From Saccoglossus kowalevskii (taxonomy: Eukaryota; Hemichordata; Enteropneusta; Harrimaniidae), in NCBI RefSeq assembly GCF_000003605.2, contig NW_003113967.1, forward strand, positions 98,586 through 136,110: 37,525 nucleotides of DNA, in the 5' to 3' direction. Positions 1 to 11,719 of the stretch are shown one piece after another. Under the pieces are notes generated by a model. The model saw only the letters and a program-made list of their open reading frames with translations, did no database searches and had not been told where the DNA came from. Within the stretch, counting starts at the first letter, position 1. Each line of letters begins with the position of its first letter. The position numbers and the translations under genes are program-made.

Positions 1-414
1 CACTTACCCTACTGAATTTGGTCTGATCGGGCAAAGGTGTGGGAAATGTCGCGATTATACTCCATTATTTGATACACTCGAATTTCAAAAACAAAAAAGT
101 GTTGAGCACATTTTTTTCGTAATTTACTGGCTTCCAATTGGGTAATTGTAAATTACTTATAACATTTTCACATCTCGCGTAATATACCACATCATCTTTG
201 AAATGGGTGAATCCCATGGCATGGGCTAGGCTACGTAAAAGCATTCTATGCCCCCTACTGTAATATAGACTTGCCCAGGGTGCACGCGGTCAGCGAGATT
301 CAAACTCCAACTGTTCAGTCAAAAAACAAGCAGCGAGCTTGCGAATTGCATGTCTCAATACTACTAGTTCTGAGATGTGGTTTAATAGTATAAATCACCA
401 TCGGCATATATTAC
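1..414. other. Non-coding stretch, nothing recognised
   Basis: No open frame of note, RNA gene or repeat structure is visible. It lies where the 3' end (TM6-TM7) of the neighbouring minus-strand GPCR pseudogene should be. No similarity to that part of the intact paralogue at 9159-9340 could be seen, so that end appears to be deleted or eroded beyond recognition. Confidence 0.5.
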
Positions 415-1188
415 ACGATAAAACAAACAACAAGACATTGATATTTGATAGTTGCAATGTTTGTTAATTTCCCATATCGTCCAGTACACGTTTCAGTGTT
501 TTGTGATTGCTTTGCGTAATGTCAAAGATGCAAATATATGATATTATTACTACCCATAATGATAAGTACAAGATGCGGACACCAACTTTCGTTGCGATTT
601 TATCTTCACAGAAGTGATTCCGCATTCAACTTCCTTACCAAGGCTTGCTTTGGTTATTCCGTAACCCTAACCTAAAATATAGCTTATAGCAATAAATTCG
701 TGAATTAGTAGTATCTTCATTGTTTCCGGGTTCACCTTGTTAGTCATGCCGATGGCCCTCGTTACACATATAATTGCCAGCGTAATTACCTATGTAGCAA
801 TGGAGGAATAAAACGTTACTATCTGTAGCAAACACTCTATATCATTAACATTCGTTTCAGAGTTGTCAAAACGTTTTACGAAGGCATGCGTCTTGGTAGG
901 CGAAGTTAAGGAACATACTATTAAGTCCGCCACAGCCAATACTGTCAGTTGAAAATTCGGAGCCGTCCGTAGATTCCTGTTTTTATACACAATATAACAC
1001 ACCAGACCATTACCAAATGTCCCACCTACATTCACATCATTTATTTGGCCCAGTTGAAAATTTGGAGCAGTCCGTTGATTCCTGTTTTTATACACAATAT
1101 AGCACACCAGACCATTACCAAATGTACCACCTACAATCACATCAATATAGATTACACAGGAACATATGTCATATCCGGAGAGAGACAT
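415..1188 (-). pseudogene. Class A GPCR pseudogene, paralogue of the intact receptor at 9159-10022
   Basis: On the minus strand the reading starts at an ATG at 1188 (MSLSGYDICS) and follows the intact receptor closely: TM1 with FGNGLVCYIVYKNRN, TM2 with VLAVADLIVC, and the TM3 end FYSSI. An in-frame TAG then interrupts at 790-792. Beyond it the same frame still matches (VTRAIGMTNK, then GYGITKASLGKE after a second TAG in TM4). The TM5/ICL3 part TQSNHKTLKRVLDD also remains. A deletion in ICL3 shifts the frame, and similarity stops near 415, so TM6-TM7 are missing. TM1 is tandemly duplicated in frame. The 5' flank past the start codon (1189-1225) also resembles the flank of the intact gene, so the duplication included upstream sequence. 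The T-R-A triplet at position 3.49-3.51 is shared with the paralogue. Stops and frameshift are seen directly; loss of function is inferred. Confidence 0.88.
946..1155 (-). repeat. 105-bp in-frame tandem duplication of GPCR TM1/ICL1
   Basis: The segment 946-1050 is repeated head-to-tail at 1051-1155. Both begin on the plus strand with CAGTTGAAAATT. The unit is exactly 35 codons, so the reading frame is kept and the pseudogene encodes the GTFGNGLVCYIVYKNRN block twice. The two units differ at only a few bases (for example CGGAGCC versus TGGAGCA), so the duplication is recent relative to the divergence from the intact paralogue, which has one copy. Confidence 0.92.
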
Positions 1189-1225
1189 GGTGTCTTAAGC
1201 GTTAATACTGACCAGTGTGAAAATA

Positions 1226-4200
1226 AATATGCTTTTATAGGGTTCGTGTAATTAGCGTTACAGCAATTTGTAATTGAGATGCAAATATCGTCGAAGATAA
1301 TTTTTTTGGATTGAGAAATTAAGAGAGCCTGAAGCAGCTCATCATTTTGTTTGTGGGTTATTGACACCAACATATAATATGAAGATAATTAAAGATATTT
1401 TTCACCCCTAGAGGTAATATGTGCAAAGTTACACAGTAGTAGTACAAATATATAAGATAATCGTGTCTGTGTAAGTGTCAATTAATGTGGATGAGCACTG
1501 GTAGATTGAATGACATATGTGAATTATATTTGTACACCTCATTTTTATATATTACTACAATCTTATCAGTAACCTTTAGCATAGTATATTTGGTGTCTAT
1601 TTTATATGTTTTAAACTCTCAATCGTGGATTACGTTGTTTAGAAGTGTACAATCGCTATGTGGGTACCTGCAACTGTAAGGAGAGATTTGTAAATGTAAT
1701 ATGAAGACTATTAGTGATTGGTTTTTTATGGATATAATTGAAAACAGTAACTACAAAATACTAGCATGTCAATGAAAAACAAATAATAAATACGGATGAC
1801 GAATTTGAATTTATATATAAATGTAGATTTAATTGCATGGTCATTTGATTTATACATTTGAAGTTTTTATTTTGGTTAATGCATAACAACATCCTATTGA
1901 GTTGCCATTTTTGTTGATAACTGGGATAACTAATTAAATTACTTGTACGCTGAAAAACAAAAAAACAATATATTTGGTCAGAAATAGTGATATACTGAAT
2001 TGTTTTATCAAATAATAAGTATTGTATAACATTTCTTAAAAAAAGAAGCTAAATTTACTTTTTCTTTGGCTGCGGTTGCAAACATGAACATGGTGGGGTG
2101 GCACTTATAATCCTTCCTTTTTTTTATATATTAACAGGATGTTTGAATACATTTATCAAATGGTTTTTATTTCCAAGTTAGGCATATCTTCAAGCGATAT
2201 CTTGTTTGCTGTCTCAATTATTCAAATTAGCACTGGTCAATTTCAATGCGGGGTTACTTCCCTTGAAGCGATTTCGCTCATGGCATTTGTCGCCCCTATT
2301 AAACACACTCTTTCTATTAGAACCTGCAATACCTAGGTGAATTTATTTACGGTCTCATATTTCCAGGTTAGCAACATTTATGGTTTGGTACATCTGTCAG
2401 AACCAACCAAAGTTGTTTATTTATATATTATTCGTTAATAGTTTTAACAACACAATACTTGTTCTGATGCAATATTCGTACCAAAGTCACGTAGTATTAT
2501 TTAGGATATTCATATTGACAATGTAATTTCTCCTAAATACGAATGCGGTGAGCCTGCTGGGAAATGGGCTGAATATACTCATTTTTCACTGTTGATATCC
2601 AGCCCCTTGTGCCATACACCAGGTTTTTCAAATCACAATATTGGAAATGAAACTTCAAATGATTAAAAACACTTATTACTATGTGCCCTAGGGTTCAGAA
2701 AATATCGCAATTGCAATCCATATACAAGTACGTTGATTACGAAATAACTTCCATAGATAAAGAAATATGTTGATTAGAACAAATCGTGAAAAATAACGTA
2801 ACGTAATGATTACGCATATGAATATGACGATTTGCACGCTTGAAGGTGTGATTGTAAATATGGAAAATGTACTTACAGCTGTGACAAACTGTATTAATAT
2901 TCAGATATTAAAGTAAGACTAATGCAAGTGGTTAATATGTTATCGACGTCATAATACATTTCGATTGACAACACGTAAACAGAGCAAACGAAACTAATAT
3001 AGGTTAGTAATACAATGATTGTTAGGCAAAGAAAAATGTGTTTATAAATCGCATATACAAGTATACCATGCTACATCAATTGCGATTGCTGAAGTCATAA
3101 CAAACACTGCTTGTAACTTTGATAGGAATGTTGCAATGTTCCGAAGGACATTGAGATAGTGGTTTTTCATTGTCACGTTATTTTGTTGGCCGCCATAAAC
3201 CATTTTTAATTGCATAACAATTTCATGTTTGCAGTGATTCATAGAATGATCGCTACGTCAAGCGTTATCAAACGAAATACATATATTAGGTTTAACCAAA
3301 ATAGCTAGTTTTTCTCACCATGGTATACTGATTAACAAAAACAAAACCGTGCACGCCAATGATAGTTTTTACTATGTAATTCTGCATGATAATCGAGCAC
3401 AGTCTTGTCATCAACTGGCAACTCATCCGTGTACAGACTGACTTGGTAAGAGTGTGTCCGCCTTATATTATGCGTCTATTTTTGCCCGTTTTTTTCTTTC
3501 ACAGTATTAACTGGCAAATCACAATAAAATAATGAGAAATATCAAGAGTTTGGAAGCTTTCACACAGGAAAAGAGGGCCAACAAAATAGTTACCCATCCG
3601 TTCGTTGATGGCGTTGTTTAAAACGTTTATATCGAGGTATTTTGGGAAATGAGTATAAATTGACGTCTGTGCTATGACACGGACATGCAAGAAAATGTAC
3701 CAACAACGCATTGCAAGGAATTAACCATAAAAGCAAATAACGTCAAAATAATAGACTTCCCTGAGTTAAATTCATAGACAGGCATAAACTTACTTCAACG
3801 ACCGACGTAATCTCACCGGCAATCAAAATACGACATATCGTCGCAGTACTGCAGCTATTGGTGTGAGTTTAAGAGGCGGTGGTTTTTTTGCGCCTCGCAT
3901 GTGCGACATTTGAGCGTACGGCACGTGTAGTGGCGTGAAACTAGGCGATATATACCGCACGCAAGCGCCAGTTGGAGTCACGTATGCAGTACGTGTTTAG
4001 TTTTTAGTTTTTCCCCGGGTAATCCTGATTTTCAAAAAATATCTAGCACTTGGAGAAAAAGCTCATTCGAAGACATTTTCAGTCCATGGAAAATGAGAAT
4101 GAGAATTTGGTTATTGTTTGTTCGACCGTCCGATAAAAATATCATAAATATATGTCCGCGTAAGAGAAGTATGACATGCAATGTGTCCAAAAATGGAATG

Positions 4201-7200
4201 CGCTGTGCTGTACCCCGTCTATTTTATAGTCCGTTAGCGGAATTTCTTCTTTATACAGAACAGAAACGCGAACGCAATCGTGAAGGGTGGGGGGCGCAAT
4301 CGTACTTCGTCGGTGGCGACATGTTAATATACCTTCGACTCTCATGTACGCCGTTATTGATAACTATTTATCCAATATGTATCAAAACTGTGAAGATATT
4401 GAGTGAAATGTACGTTACCATACACTTGATAAACGGGCTGTTAATAAAATACTATCAATATGACTAATTTAGTTATTCAACGTTTTATTGCATATGATAA
4501 TATGTGTGTTGGGAAAACTACTCTAGGTTTATTTAAAGTGATTGGATTGGACACTTTTGTGGTGAAATAGTACTCCACGATCATTATGTGTACACTCAGT
4601 AAATAGCGAAAAGAACATGATAACTGTTCTGCGTTTCAACAAATTGCATTTTCTCTCTCTTTTTTTCTGTATTAAACAATCACTGTTTACAGATAATCAG
4701 TAAATTTTCAGTAATTATTCAAACAACTATATATGTAGATGAACTACCAACCCCGTAGTTTCTAGAACACTTAACTTGTAACGACTTCGGACTTATGTTT
4801 TACATATATCATTTTTCAAAACACTGGTAAAATTATGATAATTTACCATACTAATATTTTCGGATTTTCTCATCGCTTATTGAATGTTTTCATTGTGTGT
4901 GTGTCAACTGTTAAAAAATAAATGCGCTTTCAAGGACATCATTCAATATGTATTACAAAATACAGACTGAATAAGATGACAATAGAAGAACAATGTACCA
5001 TATCAAGTTACGAGTATATAGTGCATCGAAGAAAATAATTTTCAAGCGGAAGCACAAAACAGCTCTATAATGGGGCAATCGTCTTGGTCTGCAATATGTA
5101 TGTGCGGAGCAGATCCAACTGCCAGGAAAGTGTCAAAATCCAATAGAATATAAACCTAGACAATTTACTAATATTAACACATTACTTAAATATGGCACAT
5201 TTTTATTTAATATAAGCTGAATCATATATTGTTCGATTATGACAGGTTAAAGAAAACAGACTTTGATGGCGCATCCACAACCATTGAGACTATATTTCAT
5301 TATGCACCATGAATAAAAAATGACCGATATTGAGGGCGGCATACATACATCATCATCTTCCGTGGAATAGAACTGTTACGTCACATTTTGACAAGCGATC
5401 ACGTAAATATAAAAGAAACAAGGGATTGCGATATAAAACAGAGATAGGTCAAGTGTACACACATACAATACAGAATTATTTGTTTAGTTAACACCAGAGC
5501 GACCGGCCGCAAGTACTTTTAATTTTACTTTTAAGTTATTTAATTAATTAAATCCTGACAGTTCTGAGATGAAATGTCATTGTCCACTGTGCATTCTACC
5601 TGTTCACTAATATGCCAATATTAATACTATGACAAACTAGGCATCGGGATCTGTATTTGAAGGAGGGAGTAATTGATGGATGGATTGAGAAAGAGGGAAG
5701 GAAGATATCCACAGTGAGTGTGTCCCTCTCCAACCATTCTTGTGCAGCGCCATCAACGTCATAAGTCGGATTAGCAAGTTGTTCTACAAATACAAATAAA
5801 TATTTTACCAATACGAATTGTAATATATATTCCTCTATATATTCGATATTCCTCTCAACTGAAAGGCGAACTGAAATGTTGAGAACGTTTTTAAAAATTT
5901 GCAATGCAAAGAAATTTGATATTTTTAAACTTCGCATAAAGTGTCACTGTATATTGATGTAAGGTTCTACGTAATTTTCAACTGTTGCGTACGTCCCGTT
6001 GTTAGTGGTTGCATTGATAATGTCGACTTATGCCCCTTTAATTGGTTTCCATTGGCGCTTATAACTAATTACGTTTTTGAAAAGTATTCATGCATAAACG
6101 TTAGTGTAACGCTCTAAATCGTCAAGTCACATGTCTCCCCTCCTAACTTAAAAACTTGAATCGAGAACATCGACAATTGAAGCACATATCCGTCACTGAC
6201 AAACGCCACCTACGGCAGGGTAGATGCACAAGAGGTGTACAGTACACTGAAGTTGTATATATGCGACCGCAAGAGAAGCTAGATCACTGAGACTAGTTTC
6301 TGCCAAGTACTTGGATGGCAATTAACGATATATATAACTATATATATTTGAATAATGTGCGGTGCCTATGCCCAGCAAATCGTTTAACTGTAAATAATCC
6401 TGGAAGATCTGATTGTGATTAACAACCATTTCGAGACTGAGGTTTGTGTTTTGGAGCCAGATTAGTCACAAACAAAACAGGGGCAAGGAAATACCATAGT
6501 AAAGGAAGGCAAAAAGACAACTCAAGTTGAGCGAGGAAAGTTTAACCACTCTGTCAATTGGACTATAACCCGCAACCCTACTATTTTTTTATTATTCAGT
6601 AAAGCACTTGAAACGTATTTGTCGTTGTGGTACAGAGTTAGTTCAATCTCCGTGGTTTGTTTTACTCCTTAGAATATACTGTTCAAAAACGTAATTCTTA
6701 CGATATAACGGAAGTGAGTGTATAGATTGTGTATATCAAGATTTCTGAGGATGCATAAATCGTAATTAAAAAGTATGTTGTAATGTAATTTAATTTAATT
6801 TAGAAGCTTTAGTTCTGTTATTAATTAGATCGCACATGTATATATATATATATACGTATTATGTGTAAGAATATCATACAACATCTAACACCTTTTTATG
6901 CGGGGCATTCCCTTTCCACATGGGGTTTGGGGAGTGAGGTACGCGATAGGGTTTTCTCTTACAAATATACAAATTGGATTACCTTACAGACCAATATACT
7001 GACAGAGCTCCACGATCTGTATGCCTATATCTAGTATCAACATATCCATAAGTCGTCTTTTTTTATTTTTGTGCTAGCAAATATAGTAGTGTATAAATCC
7101 GAAAAGGTTTCATCGGGTATGTGTACCTATATTCTAAATATATTCCTGTTTTTCTGCCTTAGACCTCATCAATAAGACAACGCAAATCTGAATATATACG

Positions 7201-7296
7201 CAGATATATTAAACCTTTTTCTAATCGTATATTCCCAACGGTAGCGTGGCGGTCTCAATAAACATTCGGTAACTCTGTCTGTGGTGAGTACAGATA
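1226..7296. other. Long intergenic stretch without recognised genes
   Basis: AT-rich sequence with frequent stops on both strands. The short open frames here (about 60-124 codons) have low-complexity or unlikely compositions and no motif I recognise. Minor simple repeats occur: a short GT run near 4896-4906, and TA runs near 6330-6350 and 6837-6855. The region 3840-3970 is locally CpG-rich, but I see no promoter architecture I would defend. No tRNA B-box or other RNA gene signature was noticed. Confidence 0.5.
6837..6855. repeat. TA dinucleotide microsatellite
   Basis: A run of alternating T and A (GTATATATATATATATACG) is read directly. It is of no evident function. Confidence 0.8.
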
Positions 7297-7440
7297 TAAG
7301 GGCAGGTGCTGCACGTGAGCCTCGTGCGTGCTCAAGAATACCAGCTGAATATTGGATGGAACTCGTAGATTTATAGATGTACACTCAATATATGAACACA
7401 CTTGACCATTACCAACAAATCTATCCACATAAAATTTGCA
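7297..7440 (-). pseudogene. GPCR relic, TM1 fragment of a third family member
   Basis: The minus strand encodes FVGNGQVCSYIE followed by INLRVPSNIQLVFLS. This aligns with FGNGLVCYIVY..NLRTAPNFQL of the two other GPCR copies in this window. The nucleotide match is also visible: GACCATTACCAA plus CGTAGATT with similar spacing as at 9890-9960 and 950-1010. The homology ends soon after TM1. A second frame just downstream (about 7220-7330) reads SVLTTDRVTEC, reminiscent of the TM3/ICL2 region of other class A GPCRs, but this could be chance. No start codon context, TM2 motif or NPxxY is present, so this is a heavily eroded relic. Confidence 0.6.
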
Positions 7441-9158
7441 GAAATGCGATTTTATTATAACATTCTCCAATACACGACACAGAGGTAAATAAACCGATAA
7501 ATTACACCTACATTATATGCCACTCGTTAAAACATAAAACTGGGCTAATTAAATAAAAGATATACAACATTGCAATTTAACATTACATATTAAATACAAT
7601 TAACTGGTAATTAAAGACTATATCAATTTACTATTAAGCAATATCTATAATTGAATAATTAGAGAAGTTTAACATTAATTGTTGTAAAATTTAAAATCAA
7701 ACACTCGATGTCATCTTTAATACCAACAAATAATACATTTTATGTTTAAATCCAGCCATCGGACTACATAAAGAAATCTTTAATACGAATTATTATTTTC
7801 TAAAATGTTAATATTGCGGTTTGTTGTTGCTGTATAGCGTATTAATGACGTCTGTATGACGTCATCAACGCACAGGCAGAAGTTTCGTTTCTATTTTTAG
7901 TATTATGGCCAATTTATGTAGCCTATCACAAATGCATTGAAACCTAGTACAGATTCACTAAAGCAAATATACAATACTACGCTCAGATGCACGACGTAAC
8001 TGATACTTTTTTTAACTTGTCTAATGTATTTGTATATCATCGTTGTTGTAACTCTTCACTGGTGTATGCATTAATTTAAAAGACTGATGTCAACTCAAAA
8101 AGCAAAGTATCCATAAACAAACAAAAATGTTCTCGTTTGCGACAAACAGAGCTGTTTAACAAACTGCTAAAGTTAATTTCGTATTAAAAACGTTGCAGGG
8201 GTCGTTGCAGAATGTCCACTTTGCAGCCTGAATATTTGGCTGGAAATGTTATTGTTAATTACAATTCTAAATCTACATTGTCCATATTAGCGCATAATTA
8301 CACAAATATCCACAATACTTCAATATTGTGTACATTCCTTCAAAGTGCCGCGAACTAACGTCGAAGTAGGGTACTCCGGCGAGTGTCACGGTACAGATAA
8401 CCTTTATACATTTACATATATCGGAATCGTGCCATAGAAATACACATTAGTTCATTACAGATTGTCCAGCTGTATTCATCCAAATAGTCAGCTGAGATAA
8501 CGCCTTGCTGTCTCTCTCCCCTCATTCTTATGTTACATTAACTTACACACACTACAATAAAACACTTAGACATGGCAGAGTAAACGTGCGGTCAGCCATT
8601 CGCTGCAGCCGTTGGCATGACCATGTGATTACCGGGCATCAGTCTCACGGTTAAATCATTGCGAGGTTTCCACTACTGTATATAATACAATCTATAAATA
8701 CAATTCCTGTAATATATATGTTTTTATTCTCTACTTTAAACAAGTCGTTGATTCTAACTAATACTGCAACTCCGTTTGAACCGAACGCGCTTACTACGTG
8801 ATGTCATTATGATAACACAATTTCGAAGATAAAAAATAACATAAACTTAGCGCTAAGATATTATGCGATTCACTCTCATCAAAACACTGTATTAGTAATT
8901 TTTGCAGATTTGTCACAGCCGCCCGGTACCTCAATGTAGGTAAAGTTTGTGTACGATTCTTTATTATTAGGAAAGCCAACAAATATAATGTTGCAATTGT
9001 CCTTGCGAAATTTTAAGCTTTGAAACTAAGTAAGATTTCTTAAACTTGTTTCGAATTCCCTTGTTCCTTGTTTGTCAGATCGATACATTGCAGTTCTGCG
9101 AACGAACGAACGAACATCTGGGAGACGTTGCAAAACTATTGCGGGTGAAATCGCCAAA
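7441..9158. other. Intergenic stretch and likely 3' flank of the GPCR gene
   Basis: No gene recognised. The part near 8960-9158 should carry the 3' UTR of the minus-strand receptor. A minus-strand AATAAA (plus-strand TTTATT at 8960-8965) lies about 190 bases past the stop codon and is a possible polyadenylation signal. A (CGAA)n run sits at about 9098-9115. A minus-strand open frame at 8794-8982 reads LLAFLIIKNRTQ, which vaguely recalls TM1 of a receptor, but it lacks the nucleotide similarity seen in the other copies and was not called. Confidence 0.45.
9098..9115. repeat. Short GAAC/CGAA tetranucleotide repeat
   Basis: Four head-to-tail copies (GCGAACGAACGAACGAAC) are read directly, about 45 bases downstream of the GPCR stop codon on the gene's strand, probably within its 3' UTR. 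Confidence 0.8.
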
Positions 9159-10022
9159 CTAAGATTTCTTCCATGGAAGGTGGTTCTTGAATGTTGATGA
9201 CGTCAATGTATATATTAGAGGATTCACAGCGCTTCCTGTACAGGCAATAGCAGCAAAAAGATTGGCAAGATAGGGGGTTCTATCTACAAGTTCATTTGAT
9301 ACGAGAAATCCTTGAATTGCTCCTGGTAAGTAACTGACAATGAAACAAACAACAAGACGAAGTGACAGTTTGACAGTTGCAATGTTTGTTGATTTCCCAT
9401 GTCGTCCGCCGTCGCCCAGTACACTTTTCAGTGCTCTTTGGTTGCTTTGCGTAATGTAACAGATACAAAAATTTGATATTATAACTATAAGCAACGATAC
9501 CCAAGTAATAACAACACCAATCATTCCTGATATTTTTACTTGCTGTTTGACTGTAGTTACTCCGCATGGACCTTCTTTACCAAGGCTTGCTCTTGTTATC
9601 CCGTAACCAAAACCTATACAGTAACTGATAGCAATAAACACGTAAATCACTTTCCTCATAGTGTCGAGAAGTACCCTATTGGTGATGCCGACGGCTCTCG
9701 TTAAAATTATGGTTGCTAGCGTAATAAAAGTTGTAATAATAGACGAATAAAACGTCAATGTCTGCCCGAAACATTCTAAATCGTTGGTATATATTACAGA
9801 CGTGACAAGACGTTTCACAGTGACAACCAATCTTATGGGTGAAGTCGTTGTACATACTATTAAATCCGCCACGGCCAATGATATCAGGTGAAAATTTGGA
9901 GAAGTCCGTAGATTCCTATTTGTATACACAATATAACACACAAGATCATTACCAAATGTCCCACCTACAATCACAGCGATATAGATTATACTGGAACATA
10001 TATCATATCCGGAATATGACAT
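9159..10022 (-). CDS. Orphan class A (rhodopsin-like) G protein-coupled receptor, intronless
   Basis: An intact 287-aa seven-helix receptor of the plasma membrane; the ligand is unknown. Visible class A landmarks are N25 in GGTFGND (1.50), D53 in LAVAD (2.50), C84 (3.25) with C153 in ECL2 for the conserved disulphide, R109 (3.50), P233 in SYLP (6.50), and N267-P-L-I-Y271 (NPxxY). Departures from the family consensus are T108-R-A110 in place of E/DRY, no tryptophan in TM4, no proline in TM5, and Y231 where the TM6 toggle tryptophan usually sits. The N-terminus (about 11 residues) and C-tail (about 10) are very short. There is no signal peptide and no glycosylation site before TM1. The ATG at 10022 has a good context (GACACCATGT) and is matched by the start of the pseudogene at 1188. 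Expression is unproven; the altered motifs could mean unusual signalling or early decay. Confidence 0.85.
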   Translation of the reverse strand: MSYSGYDICSSIIYIAVIVGGTFGNDLVCYIVYTNRNLRTSPNFHLISLAVADLIVCTTTSPIRLVVTVKRLVTSVIYTNDLECFGQTLTFYSSIITTFITLATIILTRAVGITNRVLLDTMRKVIYVFIAISYCIGFGYGITRASLGKEGPCGVTTVKQQVKISGMIGVVITWVSLLIVIISNFCICYITQSNQRALKSVLGDGGRHGKSTNIATVKLSLRLVVCFIVSYLPGAIQGFLVSNELVDRTPYLANLFAAIACTGSAVNPLIYTLTSSTFKNHLPWKKS

Positions 10023-10584
10023 GGTGTCGTGAGCGTAGAAAATGACCGGTGTGAATGTGAGTAGTTACACTTTATGTAACTAATGCATCACCTTGTTGCA
10101 TCGTTTTATGCAGCACATGCTACAGTTATCATGGTAACAATCAATCCATCCTTATCAACTGTATCAAGTAGGCTTTGAACAAAACTCAGTAACTATGTCG
10201 TATTTATGTTTAATCGCGACACTACAACGTGGAGCTTGTTTGGTTCGCAAATAAATAAAAATTATTTGTAACGAACCCATATCGAGCGTGCCTACAATTG
10301 GCTGACGTATTCAAACATATAGTACCATGGGGAAGTGAGACACATATGGGGTATTCCATATTCATGACTGTGTTGATAAGTTTGAAATAAAGTCATTACA
10401 AATCGATAACGAACTTCTCAATTCGTGAAGACTGTACACCAAGTACAAAAAAAGATGCAAGCAGGCAATTACTGGAAGAATGTACACTTAACGATACACA
10501 AACTGTGTTCAAGATTGGTGAAGCTTATGAAGTATATTCCAAATCATTCCTTTATTTTTTATTAAATTTAAATTAAGAGGATTT
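10023..10584. other. Upstream region of the GPCR gene
   Basis: This holds the presumed 5' flank of the minus-strand receptor. The first 40-50 bases resemble the flank of the pseudogene at 1189-1225. I could not pick out a convincing TATA box or initiator. The rest is AT-rich with no gene. Confidence 0.4.
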
Positions 10585-11290
10585 CGTTTAGACTTTAACC
10601 TATAATGCCGGGGAATTATTGTTTAAATTGTGCTGAAGAACCCGAACGCGAAAGCTACTTGTAAACTTACAAGACTCAAACGGTAACACATGATTTACAA
10701 TGTAACGTATCGTATATCGCTTTAATACAGTGTGACAAGAAATATCTACAGATGTCAAAGGCCATATGACATCGTTACGTAACCTAGTAGAAATTAGTTC
10801 AAAAAGCGTGGTATATAATAATGGTTAGGCCAATAATCTGTCGACCCATGTACCATAATCTGTGAAATAACATGTCCGCAATTACCTATTCTGGTTGCTT
10901 CATCCATCCCATTTGTGTTTTCTTTTTTATCTGTGCACCGAAAATTTACTGGCATAGAATACATTAATTGCTCAACAAATATATGACCTGTGACCTATCA
11001 TAGTATTTGTTGCATAATAGTTATATATATACTATGATGTATACGAACACAATACGCAAGCACATTTTAGATGTGCATGGAATACTTATTTGGAAAAGAA
11101 TGATCGATGATTCAAGATAAAAAGTTTAAGCATAGTGAATCAAAATAAACAAAATACAAAAGCATGTGTCACCTTTTCATAAACTGGTTTTATATATTAT
11201 CAAATCTCCATTAAAATGTGTTTTTTACACTGGGCCCGCTTGAGCACCATCTTTTTCTAACGAACAATGTTTCTTATAAACGTTCAACTT
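10585..11290. repeat. Dispersed repeat, copy A
   Basis: First of four diverged partial copies of one repeat. It opens with TAGACTTTAACCTATAATG (10589), also found at 17788. It shares a central block CTGTGAAATAACATGTCCGC (about 10860) with copies at about 18080 and, weakly, 18970. Its second half (GATGTGCATGGAATACTT at about 11070, CAAATCTCCATTAAAATGTG at about 11200, GAGCACCATC at about 11242) matches 12930-13115. No coding potential or terminal inverted repeats are evident. The family is unidentified. Confidence 0.7.
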
Positions 11291-11719
11291 TGTATACTAA
11301 AATTTACTAAACCAGTAAAAATGTTGCCGATATCTATTGTAAATTTGTGAGCAAATTAAAAGGCAATGGAATGGCGTAAAGACTTGAATAACACCATGAA
11401 AGAAATACTTTATAAATGATTAACTTGAATATCAGTAAAATGTCTAAACATTCTGTCAGATTGTGTAAGTTTTGTATTATAATAGGTATGTTGGTATTAA
11501 TATTCTGATATTCGAAACAAATAGATATATGATCGCCGAAATGTCGTTGAAAAGCTAAGGAAATGGCCAGCAAGAAAAATGTCTCGTGCCTTTTTTAGCT
11601 TTCAGTGATATGTCAGCGGTCGTTCAGTGAGTCTAGGTCTGTCGGATCGGACTGTCAGTAGTGACAAACTCAGTAACTGTTAATGTATATATTTACCAGC
11701 AATGAATGACAGGTAAATA

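Noticed and set aside
4093-4467. 124-codon plus-strand frame as a gene
   Set aside because: Starts at an ATG but shows no recognisable domain or neighbouring exon signals; the composition is that of random AT-rich DNA.
8794-8982. Minus-strand frame LLAFLIIKNRTQ.. as a fourth GPCR relic
   Set aside because: Only a vague resemblance to TM1/ICL1. It lacks the nucleotide-level similarity that supports the relic at 7297-7440.
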